Shown: positions 33,901-45,196 of the stretch, one piece after another
How the letters are laid out: each line of letters opens with the position of its first letter
Position numbering within the stretch: the stretch's first letter is position 1
Source: Enoplolaimus lenunculus
Lineage: Eukaryota; Nematoda; Enoplea; Enoplida; Thoracostomopsidae
DNA length: 64,000 bases
Reading direction: 5' to 3'
Assembly (NCBI GenBank): GCA_030248215.1
Contig: JASANG010003834.1
Coordinates: 33,438 to 97,437, forward strand
Program-made: the position numbers and the translations under genes
The notes under the pieces: model-generated
Database searches by the model: none
Told to the model about the DNA's origin: nothing
What the model saw: only the letters and a program-made list of their open reading frames with translations

Positions 33901-36900
33901 TCAAATTAATTGATCGCATCAAACTAGCTAGCGTCAACCAATAGATTAATGCAGAAATTTATGTATTAGCAAACATTCAAAATATAAATAATATTGGAAC
34001 AGTAGATTATTGCTTATGTTTTTAACTAAATAGAATGGAGTTTTTTATTACTTAAGCTCGAAATTTTAATGAAAAAGTAAAACGGATTAAAGTTGGTGTT
34101 AAAATATGTTTCAGATTGGCAAATCGCTCATGATTAGCGAAGAAGCCCTGGCAAACATAAAAACTGTGCGGTCTTTTGCTGCAGAAGAATACGAAATTGA
34201 GTAATTGAACGATATTTGTTTACTAAACTTGAACAGACGAACTATTCAGCTTTATTTGGTTAGTTTCAATGCGTTACGTTTTGAAAAGTTCTTTTAAACG
34301 AGACTGTTTTTGATGCTATAGTTGAATATTTGTTACGTTTCAGTTAGCAATTGATTTTAAAGCGGCTTGTATTAGGCTGCGTTTGAAGCTCAATTCATTG
34401 TAAAGTTGTAAATGAACATAGCATTTATCGCCAGTCCGGTATAGCGTTTTTGACGTGCATATGGCAGCAGAAGCTTTTTTGGTTTTAGAAAGTTTGATAA
34501 CGAATTAGACAAAGCGAGTGGACTCAATATTGGCCTTGGTGTTGGGATCGGTCTATTTCAGGGACTAGTTAATTTAACGCTCAACGGTATAATGATGTGT
34601 TTGTGTGTAATTTACCGTAGTATTACGTGTAATTCTTTTAAAATTGATGCATAACGCGAACTGTGGTATTGTTGTTGTTGTTGTTGTTGTTGTTGTTCTT
34701 GTTCTTGTTCTTGTTCTTGTTGTTGTTGCTGCTGCTGCTGTTGTCGTTGTTGTTGTTAACGGCCGCGGTGTCAAATGTCTTTTCTATGTGTTTTGAGAGA
34801 TAATATGATTCGTGGAAAAATTGAAAAATTGTGCGATGGATTCGAAATTTCAGGAATCGTTTTGGCAGTAATATACGGTGGAAGTACTCTGATTGTCAAT
34901 AACGATATTTCTCGCGGTGATCTCTTGTCATTTCTAGTCACGGTGCAAACTATACAACGGTAAGGACTTGATTTTATGTTCCTATTTAATTGAAGTAGCT
35001 TACATGATGCCAGTGTAAACGGAAATTATATGATGGGCACATTTCAGTTTACAGTAATAAAGGTTGTTGGGGTACGAGTAAATATTTTGCGCCCTGCAAC
35101 ATGGCGCAGTATCGGTATTTTAAATACTTCTAACGAAATGATGGCGAGCTTATTGGTTGAGAAAAACTGTGTGTAATTATTCGTGGTGTTATTGAACCGT
35201 CATTGACTGGTTTGTAGCGTTTTTGGAACGAATCAAAAGTACTTTTACTTTGATTTTGGTGGTATGGTCATTGGTCAGCAAGTATGAAATTCATAATATA
35301 TTGATTGTTCAGGTCATTGGCTCAGGTGTCCTTGTTGTTTGGACAAGCGGTACGTGGTTACAGCGCTGCGGGACGCGTTTTTGAGGTGAGGTGCACACAT
35401 TTATGTTACGTATTGTAAGAGAATATATTTAGCTACAATGTTATGTTCTAAACTTCCTCTGGCTGTTTGGTCGGTTGGAACCGTGTTGAATTAGTTTTTA
35501 CAATTACGGCCATTATTTTTAGTGTGCAGTGTCTATTGCGAAGTGTTGATAGGCTTGTGACAATGACCAACAGCTAAAGACAATTCCTTGAACTTGTATT
35601 TGATTTAATACAACTGGATAAAGCTATTATGCTAACGTCTAAAGTCTTACGCTTTACTGCTATTATTTAAATGTCTAACTTATATCTCTGGCTTCTCCAC
35701 AGCGGGGGGTCCCAGCACTTTTCGAAATTTTCATTTTCCCTCCGGCGAAAATCTTGCCGCCCCCCGGAAGGGCCCCCCGGCGAATTTTCGGCCGCCCCCC
35801 AGCAAAATGCCCCCAGCAAATTTTTTTGCTGGGGGCCCCCAGGACTTTTTTAAGCCAAAAATTTTCAATGTTAAAACATAAAGACCTGAACTTTTTTGAG
35901 GCGGGCATTCGGCAAAATGTGATTTTATGTTACGCTAAGCACTCATTATTTTTAATAGCGTTACACATACCGGTAGTAACTAGTACAATTCAATAATGAA
36001 CTGAAAAAAGCACAATTATATAAAGACCGTTTCAGGGCATACAGCATTCGAAAGTACCTTGCAGCAACAAGTTCAACCCGCCTGAGCCTTATGATAAACT
36101 GAAGCTGTGACTAATATATAAAATATATGTTAATCACAGTTTCAATTATAGATTATCTATATTTCATATAATTGTGCTTCTTTCAACTTCTGGTAAAGTT
36201 GTCAGTAATATTAGTTAAAATTATTGTTATTAGCATTTGCGGGGAATTTTTGTCATATTAAGCGTTGAGTAATCTTCAGTTGAGTTGGAAACACGATCTA
36301 GAATAAAAAATGGTCCAAAAAGTCGGCTTGCAAAATTTTAAGCCTGCCCCCCAGGACCCCCCAGGGGGGCCCCAGGACACGCCCCCCCCGGCGGAAATTT
36401 TCAAGCTGTGGAGAAGCCAGTATCTATAACGAAATTGTAGCCAATTTTATTTGTTTCATAGGTATAGTGAACGCATATTTTTAGTTATTCTGCATTTTTA
36501 AGTATGTTTATAAATTTCAGTTTATGCACATAATGCCTAACATCGAAGGCAAAACCGGTGGACGAATACCTCGACATTCGTTGCTTGGACAAATTAAATT
36601 TGAAAATGTGACATTTAGTTATCCGTCCAGATCTTCGCAGGTAAATGTTTAATGTAAAACGGGCAGTAACAAATTTACAGTACGCTGACGTAATTTTAAA
36701 ACCATAAGTCTATATAGAATGAAAATTGTTTAAGCGCATAAAACTAGTCAATTGGTAGTGTTCGTTCATATTTATTTAATACCGACCGAGTTTTTGTAGT
36801 ACAGTTATTTGTGTATCTGTTATGATTGATTTTAGATTGTTTTGCAAGATTTCAACTTGGAAATTCCAGCTGGCAAAATGATAGCATTGGTTGGTGCATC

Positions 36901-39528
36901 GGGAGCAGGTAAATGCGTCTAAAATATTTTAACTTCACATTCAAATTCTTAGGCATCATTTTTTGGTATTTCTTGTTTTGTAAAATTGGAATTGGTATTT
37001 ACTTGGTTGTTCGCTCGTTCATTTGTTCATTTAATTTCAGGCAAGTCAACAGTTGTTAATTTGTTGGAGAAATTTTACAACATACAATCCGGTCGTATCA
37101 CGTTAGACGGCCATAATATTCGTTCACTTGACGCCAATTGGTTACGCGGTGAAGTAATTGGGCTTATCTCCCAGGTAAGATACTTTTAAATTTAATGCAA
37201 TCGGTCTAAGGTTGGGTGCCAGTGGCTACTTCAAAACCAATCTGCAACTGAAGAAGTTCTGTCTCCGCATTCAGCAAAAAATCAATTTACCGCTCCGGCG
37301 CAATTTTTGCGGCGGTTCCAGCAATTTCAATAACGAAATTTTCCGTATGTGTGTAAAAATTGAGTCCTTTAGAGAGTGGATTTCTTTTTAGGGCAATTTG
37401 GAAGCTTTTATTGCACATATTTCTTATAGGAAGTTTATAAACGATTTTATGTCAGCTAGTTGCAAACTATTGTTAAAATTTGCATATTTTAATATTTTTA
37501 CGACCCGACCTAATTTTGTTTCATCCCCGGCTTCGTTTCCGACTCAGGCTTCGGCAAAATTTGTTGAACTCCAGTTGTGGATTTTTTCACCTCCTGTTGC
37601 ACCGTGGCACAAACATACAAGGACAAACCGATTGTGTTTAATTCGTTTGTTGTTGTATGTGGTGACGTTGTTCTTGTTTGTCAGCAACTAGTTTATTTGA
37701 TTCGTTGTAGAGAATCTGCTGTTTTCTGGTTTATCGTACTCATAATTTAGGAACCGGTTCTGTTTGCCGGTACAATCGAGGATAATATTCGCTACGGAAA
37801 TCCTTTAGCTTCCGATGCTGATGTCAAAAAAGCCGCTGGGTTGGCAAATGCTGACCGATTTGTGCGATACTTTAAGGATGGTAAGTATTAAATTACAAAA
37901 ATATTGGCTCATTAAATCGCAAGTATTGGCTCATGGTTTTTCTGTAGCTGAAAGTTCAGTAAGTAGGCCGAAGTTTGAAGCGCCTTTTTACCTTTTGAGC
38001 GTTATCTTTACAATGCAATACAGACCTAATTGACCGGATTTAATGCTTAGTTTGATTTTCGAAATCTGTCTTTTCAGGCTATAAAACATTGGTGGGCGAG
38101 CGTGGAACACAGTTATCAGGTGGACAAAAACAGCGAATCGCAATTGCTCGCACGATTTTAAAAAATCCACCGATAATGATTTTGGATGAAGCGACGAGGT
38201 CTGTTATATTGTTGTGCTGTTAAAGCAAGACATGTGGCATAAAATACAAGATTTAGTCTGCACGAATCTTAAAAGCTTAAACTTGACCAAGTGTTTGCTG
38301 TTAATTTTGCTGATGGTGCAAAAATACGATGTACTTAGTTTCATTTTGTGCATTTATGCTTACCTGTCATGACGTTGTTTACCTATATTGTATAGAAAGC
38401 ATTCCGGGATGGAACCAGAGTCATATTCATTGAGCATCTGAAATACTAGCTTAACGTCAGTTTGACATTTCAGTGCACTCGATAGTGAATCTGAACAACT
38501 GATTAAAGAGGCATTGAATGAAGCAGTAAGAGGTAAATGTTTCGTTTAATTGAATATGGTAAATTTTTGTCTTGAAATGAGCACAGATTTGATCTTTGTA
38601 AAATGTGTTTAGGTATGGCCAAATCTGTAAGTTTGTTAAAATGGTGGTGTTAAATCATTCCGGAAAACGTTGCATCCAGTGTATTCACGCTCGTGTTCCA
38701 TGGTTAGTAAGCTACTAGCAGCTTGCTTCCACACGTCAGTGAAATAAAATTTTAATATCTTGTATTGGAGTAGTTTTTAGGCCGAACCGTGATTATAATT
38801 GCTCATCGCCTGAGTACCGTTAGAAACTCAGATTTGATTGTAATGCTTGAATCTGGCCGGATAGTAGAGGTATAGTGCACCTTTGGTTCGTAGTATGGAG
38901 AGTTAAGGTGTTTATAAATGCCATCTTTAACATGCCTATAAAACTTAAAACTGTAACTACCGGGATCTACCAAAGCCAATCGTTGTGCAAATACGAAAAT
39001 TTGGGATTCCTAATCTATATAATTAAAGCTGGGACGCTCCACATACGTATTTTGAGCGCCTTTGCAACTGATTTTATATAGGTATATAATATATGCAAAT
39101 TGAATCTATTAATAAAGTTTTGTTCTCCTACTTCTAAATGGAAGATTGTATAATTTCGTTTACGTGCTCTACAAGATTATTAATTGCGTTGCGACGTATT
39201 CTGGGACTATGGAGCGTCCGATGCAAATATTGCAACGGCGGTTGAAACACTTCAATCTAGGATGAACGAGTTGCTGACATTTTCTTTTGATTATCATTCA
39301 ACATTGCACCATCGTAGAGCAATACGAATATTTTCAGGTTCGTAAACGTTTCTTTTGAAGCTACAAATATTAAGAGATGGTGCAAATTTGTTATTTTATT
39401 TCTTCTTTGTTGTTACATGTAAGTGAACCCGTTTTGTAGTTGTATTTAATGTGTTTTAGAAAGGAACGCATGAAGAATTGATGTCGATGAAGGGTGCTTA
39501 CTTTAATTTAGTGAAGCATCAATCGTGA
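27914..39528 (+). CDS. ABCB8: Mitochondrial ABC half-transporter, ABCB8 type
   Basis: Inner-membrane ABC exporter subunit; ABCB8 is the nucleotide-binding part of the mitochondrial K-ATP channel complex and affects iron export. I place 19 exons with compatible phases: 27914-27996, 30914-31038, 31825-31979, 32301-32447, 32734-32879, 33335-33410, 33681-33821, 34115-34200, 34489-34586, 34854-34959, 35313-35385, 36521-36640, 36836-36908, 37041-37174, 37751-37880, 38078-38198, 38474-38532, 38781-38869 and 39460-39528 (stop TGA). Total 676 residues, near the family size. Exon 1 is Arg-rich and lacks acids, as expected of a transit peptide. The membrane domain carries [13 protein letters not shown] and [10 protein letters not shown], typical of ABCB8. 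The ATPase has Walker A GASGAGKST (split by an intron after GAG), Q-loop LISQEP, signature LSGGQKQR, Walker [10 protein letters not shown] and H-loop IAHRLST. It looks intact. The first exon is the least certain. Confidence 0.95.
28664..28812 (+). mobile_element. MITE with GCCTAA-repeat core
   Basis: Inverted ends GGCCCATGTATAGACCGGGC and CCGGCCCTGTTCTATACTTT. Core CCTAAGCCTAAGCATAAGC, then AAAAAATTAGTCTAAAGC and GACTCTATTATAGCCC. Same family as 20400-20581. Lies in ABCB8 intron 1. Confidence 0.75.
29500..30775 (+). mobile_element. Tandem pair of tRNA-derived SINE units, split by a hAT element
   Basis: Two units in head-to-tail order with a period of about 360 bp once the hAT insertion is removed. 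Each has GTAAGCATGTGA(G/C)AC, a GTCGA...ATATAGTCGA spacer and a tRNA-like part (29631-29703 and 30629-30697) with ACGTGGCGCAGTGG (A box) and TAGTTCGAAACCACC (B box). Each ends in a tail with TTAAAAGGTCTGAAGTCCCGG. The tail of unit 1 runs on into the head of unit 2, so this is a dimer and not two separate insertions. It lies in ABCB8 intron 1. Confidence 0.8.
29846..30474 (+). mobile_element. hAT-type non-autonomous element with perfect 8-bp target duplication
   Basis: A 629-bp element starting CAGGGATGCGCGCTCTCGG and ending ACCGAGACCACACATCCCTG. It is flanked by an exact GTCAAGGG duplication (29838-29845 and 30475-30482). The subterminal parts are rich in GAGACCGAG and CTCGGTCTCGG. No coding frame. 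It interrupts the SINE dimer, so it is the younger insertion. Confidence 0.9.
31290..31510 (+). repeat. GAATCCGAA-rich interspersed repeat (pair with 53955-54190)
   Basis: Starts CAGGGTGGCACCGAATCC and runs CCCGAATCCGAAACCGAATT, ATCTTGCATGTTGCAAATTT, TTGTTTCAGAATATCAACAC. The copy at 53955 has the same blocks in the same order. The CAGGGTGGCACC start suggests a third hAT-type subfamily. In ABCB8 intron 2. Confidence 0.6.
34669..34757 (+). repeat. TTG trinucleotide microsatellite
   Basis: About 90 bp of TTG with TTCTTG and CTG variants, in an ABCB8 intron about 100 bp before the exon at 34854. The long Thr-rich frame on the opposite strand is a by-product of the repeat. Confidence 0.9.
35688..36420. 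mobile_element. 733-bp non-autonomous DNA transposon with CTGGCTTCTCC ends
   Basis: Perfect 16-bp terminal inverted repeat, CTGGCTTCTCCACAGC and its complement, flanked by a TATCT direct repeat (35683-35687 and 36421-36425). Just inside both ends are runs of C and G (GCCCCCCGGAAGGGCCCCCC and similar). A strong hairpin sits at 35811-35843 (CCCCCAGCAAA...TTTGCTGGGGG). The middle is ordinary AT-rich DNA. Superfamily not assigned. It lies in the ABCB8 intron between 35385 and 36521. Confidence 0.8.
37205..37620. mobile_element. Probable old hAT-type element in ABCB8 intron
   Basis: Has GGTTGGGTGCCAGTGGC and CTCCGGCGCAATTTTTGCGG on the left and CTCCAGTTGTGG, CACCTCCTGTTGCACCGTGG on the right. The right end matches the GGTTGCACCCTG terminus of the family in decayed form. 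The boundaries are approximate. Confidence 0.45.
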
Positions 39529-40136
39529 AGTGGTTTTAAAACTTTAATAGTTATACTGCGTTAGGGTAGCGCTATAGTTGACGTGCGGGCAATGAATGGT
39601 ACCACAACTGAAAAAATTGTACACCGTGATGCAGTGCGGTGCTGCAATTCACGTGCGTTGACGTACCACCAGACGGGATATAGTAAAACAGTCGAAAGTG
39701 TGTATTTTGAGAAAAAACTGTTACAATGTAAAATGAAAGCATTCAAAAATTTGAATTTACAAGAAACTACTGGGTTACACATTTTGCTACTGGGTTACAC
39801 ATTTTGCACTGTCATTGCAATAACATTTAATAGGGTAATCTCAAACACTTTATGTCCTGCGACATTTTCTATTGTATGTAGCTGCATTAATATTGAATGT
39901 TTGTAGCATTACAATAAACTCGTGTCAGTGTAATGATACTGAGTGTAAAATGCGCATCAACATTCAAGTTTTGTGTTCACGATGAAAAGCGGTTCTCTCG
40001 TTAGCTTAATTTCAATACATAACTTAAGAAGTTAGCGAGTCGACATAATGCATCACTTGGCTCCATAATAGTAAAGATTTTTACATAGCAATGTGTGACC
40101 GTATGTGAAAAAAGAAACTTAAAAATTATAGATTAG
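39529..40136. other. ABCB8 3' flank
   Basis: An AATAAA hexamer at 39913-39918 is the most plausible polyadenylation signal for ABCB8, giving a 3' UTR near 400 bases. A reading frame at 39583-39906 has no family resemblance. The rest is unassigned up to the LINE. Confidence 0.45.
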
Positions 40137-40144
40137 CACCGGAT

Positions 40145-40852
40145 ATGTATCCTGAACGAAACGTGTATCCGGATATATATCCGAAATGCCATTATGTAAA
40201 TAATTTTTTTGGTATTTGCATTGTTTCATCATTTGGTGTAGCTGTACCTGACGAAAAGAAATGCTGTATTCAAACCTGTCCAAGCAGTTATCGTCTCTCG
40301 AATTTCCATGTTGACAATCCAGTATCTGTTTGGGGCGAGTCTTTCTCATCTCCTGAAAAATTTGTCGCAGTGTGGAAGGCGAGATTCAGTGGTCGCAAAG
40401 ATATCGAAGAGAAGGTTTGGGGAACAGACGATCCTAAATCAATAAAATTTTTACATAGTCAGATAGTTTGGCCGGGTACAACGTTACATTATTTGTGTAT
40501 CGTTTTCGAATTAATTTATACGATTTGTTTTGCACGAGCACAACAATGTGATGTGATTGGGCGCACACTATTGTCAACAGAGGGTCTATTGGTTGAGACT
40601 GTACCTGGGCCGGGGCCTTGGAGCTGCGGCCGTGGACACTCTGATAATCGAGCTCAAAATAGAGTTACCTGGCGTCCTGGCAGTTTAAACTTAAATGGTG
40701 ACTGTCAGACTCTTGTGCGAGAACACATTATGTTACGAAAGGTGAGAACAGTAAGCACATCGTCTGATATATCCTCTCGCGTTACAGGTGTTAAGCGGTT
40801 GTATGAAGAGTCAGATGTGATTAGTGGCAAAAAGCCAAACATTGCAATGTGA
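40145..40852 (+). CDS. NADAR-domain protein, likely ORF1 of the LINE
   Basis: The frame gives 235 residues up to TGA. From about residue 49 it reads as a NADAR (YbiA-like) domain: YRLSNFHVDNPV, FSSPEKFVAVWKA (the Ser-x-Glu step of the family), GRKDIEEK, DDPKSIKFL, WPGTTLHYLC, CFARA, LLSTEGLLVETVPG, PWSCG and a closing LNLNG...LVREHIM. NADAR proteins are N-glycosidases that act on ADP-ribose-type or riboflavin-precursor substrates, and some remove ADP-ribose from guanine in DNA. The last 35 residues are Ser/Arg/Lys-rich. The first about 25 residues read through the ATCCGGATAT repeat, so the true N-terminus is unclear. Its spacing from ORF2 and shared strand make it ORF1; that link is inference, as Tx1 ORF1 proteins usually carry RNA-binding zinc knuckles. 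Confidence 0.75.
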   Translation: MYPERNVYPDIYPKCHYVNNFFGICIVSSFGVAVPDEKKCCIQTCPSSYRLSNFHVDNPVSVWGESFSSPEKFVAVWKARFSGRKDIEEKVWGTDDPKSIKFLHSQIVWPGTTLHYLCIVFELIYTICFARAQQCDVIGRTLLSTEGLLVETVPGPGPWSCGRGHSDNRAQNRVTWRPGSLNLNGDCQTLVREHIMLRKVRTVSTSSDISSRVTGVKRLYEESDVISGKKPNIAM

Positions 40853-40905
40853 ACGTGCATTTTTTTTGTTTTACATGCCTTAAATTGATATGAAAGAGAG
40901 TCAAT

Positions 40906-43900
40906 ATGGATCTGCCAAATTTCTTTTCTTTTTCCAGTTTAAATTGCAGATCCATTAAGCATTTTCGAAAAGTGTCGATAGTTTTTGAAAGGATAAAAGA
41001 TTTGGATTTGATTTGTCTGCAAGAGACACATTTTAAAAACAATTGGGATGCAGAGATTCACAGTTTCGCAAGCGAGGAGAATAGTAAAACAGGGGTAACG
41101 GTCCTTATAAATAGGACAGCTCCTGTTGGTCAAATTGAAAACATTTTTAATATTCAGGGTAGGGCGGTCACGATTGCTTTTAGTATTGGCTCTCTTTCTT
41201 TTTTCTTAATTGGTATTTATGCTCCCGCGAACGGCGAGCAGCGAGTAGTTTTTTTCAACCAGCTGATGCAACAAGTGCAAAATTCGTTTTGGTTTGATTA
41301 TAAATGTGTTATTATGTTGGGTGATTTTAACTTAGTTGAGGACCCGGTTTTGGACCGATCACGGCCGTCATATGATCAGCAGAAAGGCCTGAGAGAGCTT
41401 TACTGTTTGAAGGAACTGTTGGTGATATCTGATGTTTTTAGGGAGACACATCCAAATAAAAACGACTTTTTTACTTTTCTTTCAGACATTCATGGAAGTC
41501 AGTCTCGTATAGATCGGATTTATATGCCGGCTTTTTTACAACCGGGCGCTTTGTGTACCGCTCGTGCAGTGAACAAGACAGATCATAGGTTGCTTAGAGT
41601 TAAGATTCGCTTACCTAATTTAACGAGAGGTAAAGGATACTATAAGATGAATACAATGCTTTTGGGTGAAGTCGGCGTACAGACCTTTGTTTTAACGCGG
41701 CTCAAACATTTAATGAACATTTCCACAGGGTTTTCTATGATGTGGGAAGTATTTAAGGCTGATGTTAAACCTTCTTTGTAAAGTTGGGTAAAAATAAAGC
41801 TAAGGAACGCGACATGTTGAGGAAATCATTAGAGAGCCAAGTTATTAATGTACAAATGCTGATAGGACAGTATCCAAACAATCCGAATCTCAGATCGGGT
41901 CTTAAAAAGCTAAAAAATGAAATCGAATTATTGAATGCATTTTATATTGCTTCTTGCAGGCATAATACGTACTACGGTAGTGAGGTAAATGACAACGCCT
42001 CTTTAGCAACAGTCAAGTCTCTTCAACGTAAGAACTGGGAAGCCAGGCATATAAGCTCGATCGAAAGGTCTGATGGCACGTTAGTAACAGACTCAGATGC
42101 AGTTCTAGGTGAAATTACTGAGCAGTATTCCAACGTATTCAGATCGGAAGGGATAAGCGGAGAAGATCTCACTTTTTTTTCTGGCAAAAAATGGTCTTTC
42201 CAAGTTGAGTGAGGTGGAAAAAATACTTTAGAGGGACCCATTACGCCAGTTGAAATAGCGAGCGCTATTAAATCTATGCAGGGTAAAAAGACGCCGGGAT
42301 ACGATGGTATTCCTGTTGAATTCTATTGGCTGTTTTGTGGAATATTATCTGAATTTTTGTGTAAAATGTATAACGCGTTCTTGGATGATCTTAAGCTCAA
42401 TTCCTCCGCATATGATGGTGTTATTACCCTATTATATAAAGGGAATGGAAGGAAAACGTGTCGCGATAATTGGCGGCCAATTACGTTGCTGAATATAGAT
42501 TATAAGATTTTTACGAAAGTTTTGGCAAAAAGATTAGAATCGGTCATGAAATCTTTAGTCCACCCGGATCAGACAAGCTCGGTTCCCGACAGAATTATCC
42601 AAGACAGTGTTGCACATGTCATGTCTGTTATTCATTATGCCAATGAAAGCAACGCAAAGGCGTTGCTGCTATCAGTTGATCACAAAGCCGCTTTTAATTT
42701 GGTGGAGTGGTCATTTATTTTTGAGACACTTAGGGTCATGAATTTTGGCGAAAACTTTTTAAACATGATCAAATGTATTTATAAACCCGGATGTACAAGA
42801 TCATCTGTTATAGTTAATGGTTTTAAGTCAGAATTTTTTCATGTTTTCCGTGGAATTCGACAAGGGTGTCCCTTATCGCCGTCATTATATGTCATAACAG
42901 CGGAAGTGGTAGCTCATTATCTTCGAATAACTTCAAGAATTTCGGGGATACCACTATACGGCATTAACACCCGAGTGACTAAGTTTGCCGACGACACTAA
43001 TATTTTTCTAAGTAGGATTTCAGATATAAGTGTGGTTTTTGACGTTTTTGAAAAATTTCAAAAGGCCTCTGGCAGCCGACTAAAGGAAACTAAAACACAG
43101 ATACTATTAATGGGCGATCTAAGGAACGCACTTGTACCCCATCAATATGCACGCTTTATTGTTGAAAGAGTGAAAATTTATGGCCTTTGGTTTGATTCAA
43201 AGGGACTCGATGTTCCTGAAAATTGGATAAAGTGCTATGAAGCAATTGCAAGTCTTGAACAGCGAATACCGCCCCGAGGTATCTCTGTTTTTGGAAAAAT
43301 CCATCTTGTTCACATTTATTTTTTGTGTATGTTTAATTACTTGATAAAATTAGTAACACCCCCTGAGCAACTAGTGAAGGAAACTATCAATGTGGTTTAT
43401 AAGTGGTTGTGGTACCCGTCTACCGCTAGTATTATTAGAAGGGATATCCTGTTTTTACAACCTAGTCACGGCGGGATAAATTTCCCAAATATTTTTGTCA
43501 GACTGAAAGTGAATCGTTTAATGTTTTATATTCGAATATTAAGAGGTACCGAAGTTGTGAGTTGGAAGAGATGTTTCGAACATTTCTTTCGGCAAGTTCA
43601 GTTTTCGACTAAACGTCAACTGAGACGCATTGATGTACCGGAGTTATATAAAGAGATACGGATTGCAATGATTGAGTCATCTTTTAAAATGGATGGAAAT
43701 TTTTGTTGGTTTTTTGGCGAAAAGTTATCCTTAAAAACAGTGTCGGCAAATAAATTGTATAAAATGTGGATACACGCTGTGTATAAGGTACTCATGCATC
43801 CTAAACATGTTTTTTGGCGAGACGAGCTAGGAGTTGAACCTATTTTTGTCGAGCGATCATGGATATGGGCAAAAGCGAAATATGTTGGCGGCTCTGCGCG

Positions 43901-44321
43901 AGACGTCCATTTTAGGTTAAGACACAAGTCATTGTATACTAATCACCGCACTAGTCATTTTACAGATGGGACAAGAATATGTTCGTTTTGTTATTTGGAT
44001 GGAATTGAAGTGCGGGAGGATAATGTTCATGTGTTTATTTATTGTTTGCGGGCGCAAGAAATTAGTTTTTTCATTACTCCCGTTTTGCAACAGGTAGCTG
44101 GAGTAAATGAAATAACGATTTCGGATTTAATTTTGGGACGAAATATTCACGACCCATTAAAGAGAATAGCTTTTAATTTCATCGTCCAACATGCACAATT
44201 GGCAATATGGAGTGCTCGATGTAAACTCGAGTTTAACAATGAAAATGTCTGTGTTGTTGATGTTTTTCAGGAAAATGTTTATAGAAATTTGTGCAAACTT
44301 AAGCTGTATCTAAAAGAATAA
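40906..44321 (+). pseudogene. LINE ORF2: endonuclease and reverse transcriptase, frame broken
   Basis: Segment 40906-41781 encodes an APE-type endonuclease: SLNCRSI (N13), LQETH (E40), GDFN (139-142), SRIDRIY (200-206) and TDH (225-227), all catalytic landmarks present. Segment 41784-42212 encodes the linker in another frame. Segment 42276-44321 encodes the reverse transcriptase and C-terminus: GYDGIPVEFY, WRPITLLN, SVDHKAAF (Asp 135), RQGCPLSP (195-202), KFADD (237-240), then CSFCYLDGIEV. The frame changes between the endonuclease and the linker, and the linker is separated from the RT part by at least one further shift and stop near 42180-42235, so about three lesions in all. Codon content and motif preservation suggest the copy is not very old. 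Confidence 0.9.
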
Positions 44322-44600
44322 TGTTTTTTTAAGGTTTTTGGAACAATAACCCGACAGAATGATAGCATGCTGGGTTTTCGAATGTCTTTTTCTCAGCGTA
44401 CCTGATTTGTAGTTTGTTTTGAAACTAGGTTTCTTGTGTGCTTTTTAACATATTTGCTCTGAATAATATCCTTGCAAGCAGAGTAGAATAATGGGTAATT
44501 TTCAAGGACCTTTGTTATGTTATGATAATATGTTGTTGCCTTCTTTGGTTTATATAATTGCTTTCGTTGATGTAAATGTGGTTTATCCTTTTAATAAAAC

Positions 44601-45048
44601 CCGGGGTGTTCGGCAAACGAGCGCTTCGGACTTAAACTAAAATATTGAACCACTTTCCTGCGTACTCGGATGATGATTTAAAATTTTTAATTCTTAAAAC
44701 ATGTCAAAATTAAAAAATACTTGAATTTAGCCTGATATTTATTGGAATAATGACATCTTATTTGTTAAATTACCTCAAAATTAGCCCAGTGAAAATTTTG
44801 CATCGAATACGCATCGTCAAGTACTTATATATTACCTTTGCAAGAAACAAAATCTACTTATATACTTGCATATACTTACCAAATCGCATCGTGGGATTAC
44901 ATACTGGGTGTCTTTTTAAATTCTAATCTCTCTTGATTTAGTAAGACGCGAAGCCTAACTGAGTATGATGCTAATTAAAAGGCTAGTTTGCAAGTCTGAC
45001 AATCTGTGAAAGGCACATTTGAATTTTTCATGACAGAACCGGCCCTTG
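44601..45048. other. Spacer, nothing recognised
   Basis: AT-rich flank downstream of the LINE. No poly-A tail or target duplication could be fixed. Confidence 0.35.
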
Positions 45049-45196
45049 TTACTTTAAGGGGCGTTCAGGTTTCTGCTGAGTCCATAAAACAGTTTAGATT
45101 CTTGATTACAATTTTTTGCTTAGGCTTAGGAACACATTTTTGCAACGTTTGGCATAGGCTTAGGAATACGCTTACTGTTACGCCCCTTAAAGCAAC
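45049..45196 (-). mobile_element. MITE with TTAGGC-type core and TACTTTAAGGGGCGT ends (copy 2)
   Basis: Left TTACTTTAAGGGGCGTTCAG, right CTGTTACGCCCCTTAAAGCAA. Core TTTTTTGCTTAGGCTTAGG and GGCATAGGCTTAGGAATACG. Closely similar to 25092-25269. Confidence 0.75.

Larger units (their letters stand above)
40145..44600 (+). mobile_element. L1/Tx1-type LINE, two ORFs, degraded
   Basis: Two coding blocks on the same strand: a NADAR-domain ORF (40145-40852) and, 53 bp on, an APE-type endonuclease plus reverse transcriptase ORF (from 40906). The RT (VPDRIIQDSV after the DQT motif, RQGCPLSP, FADD) and the late Cys-rich CSFCYLDGIEVREDN resemble the Tx1 branch of L1. A 3' UTR of about 280 bases ends near an AATAAA at 44593-44598. 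The 5' end abuts the ATCCGGATAT repeat at 40137-40210, so the element is probably 5'-truncated. No target duplication identified. ORF2 is broken, so this copy is not expected to be active. Confidence 0.85.

Noticed and set aside
34574-34774. Thr/Arg-rich frame on the minus strand
   Set aside because: It is the translation of the TTG microsatellite.
39170-39340. 52-codon frame ([15 protein letters not shown]...) inside the last ABCB8 intron
   Set aside because: ABCB8 exons 38869 and 39460 join in phase 0 without it and it has no proper acceptor. It may be a fossil fragment.
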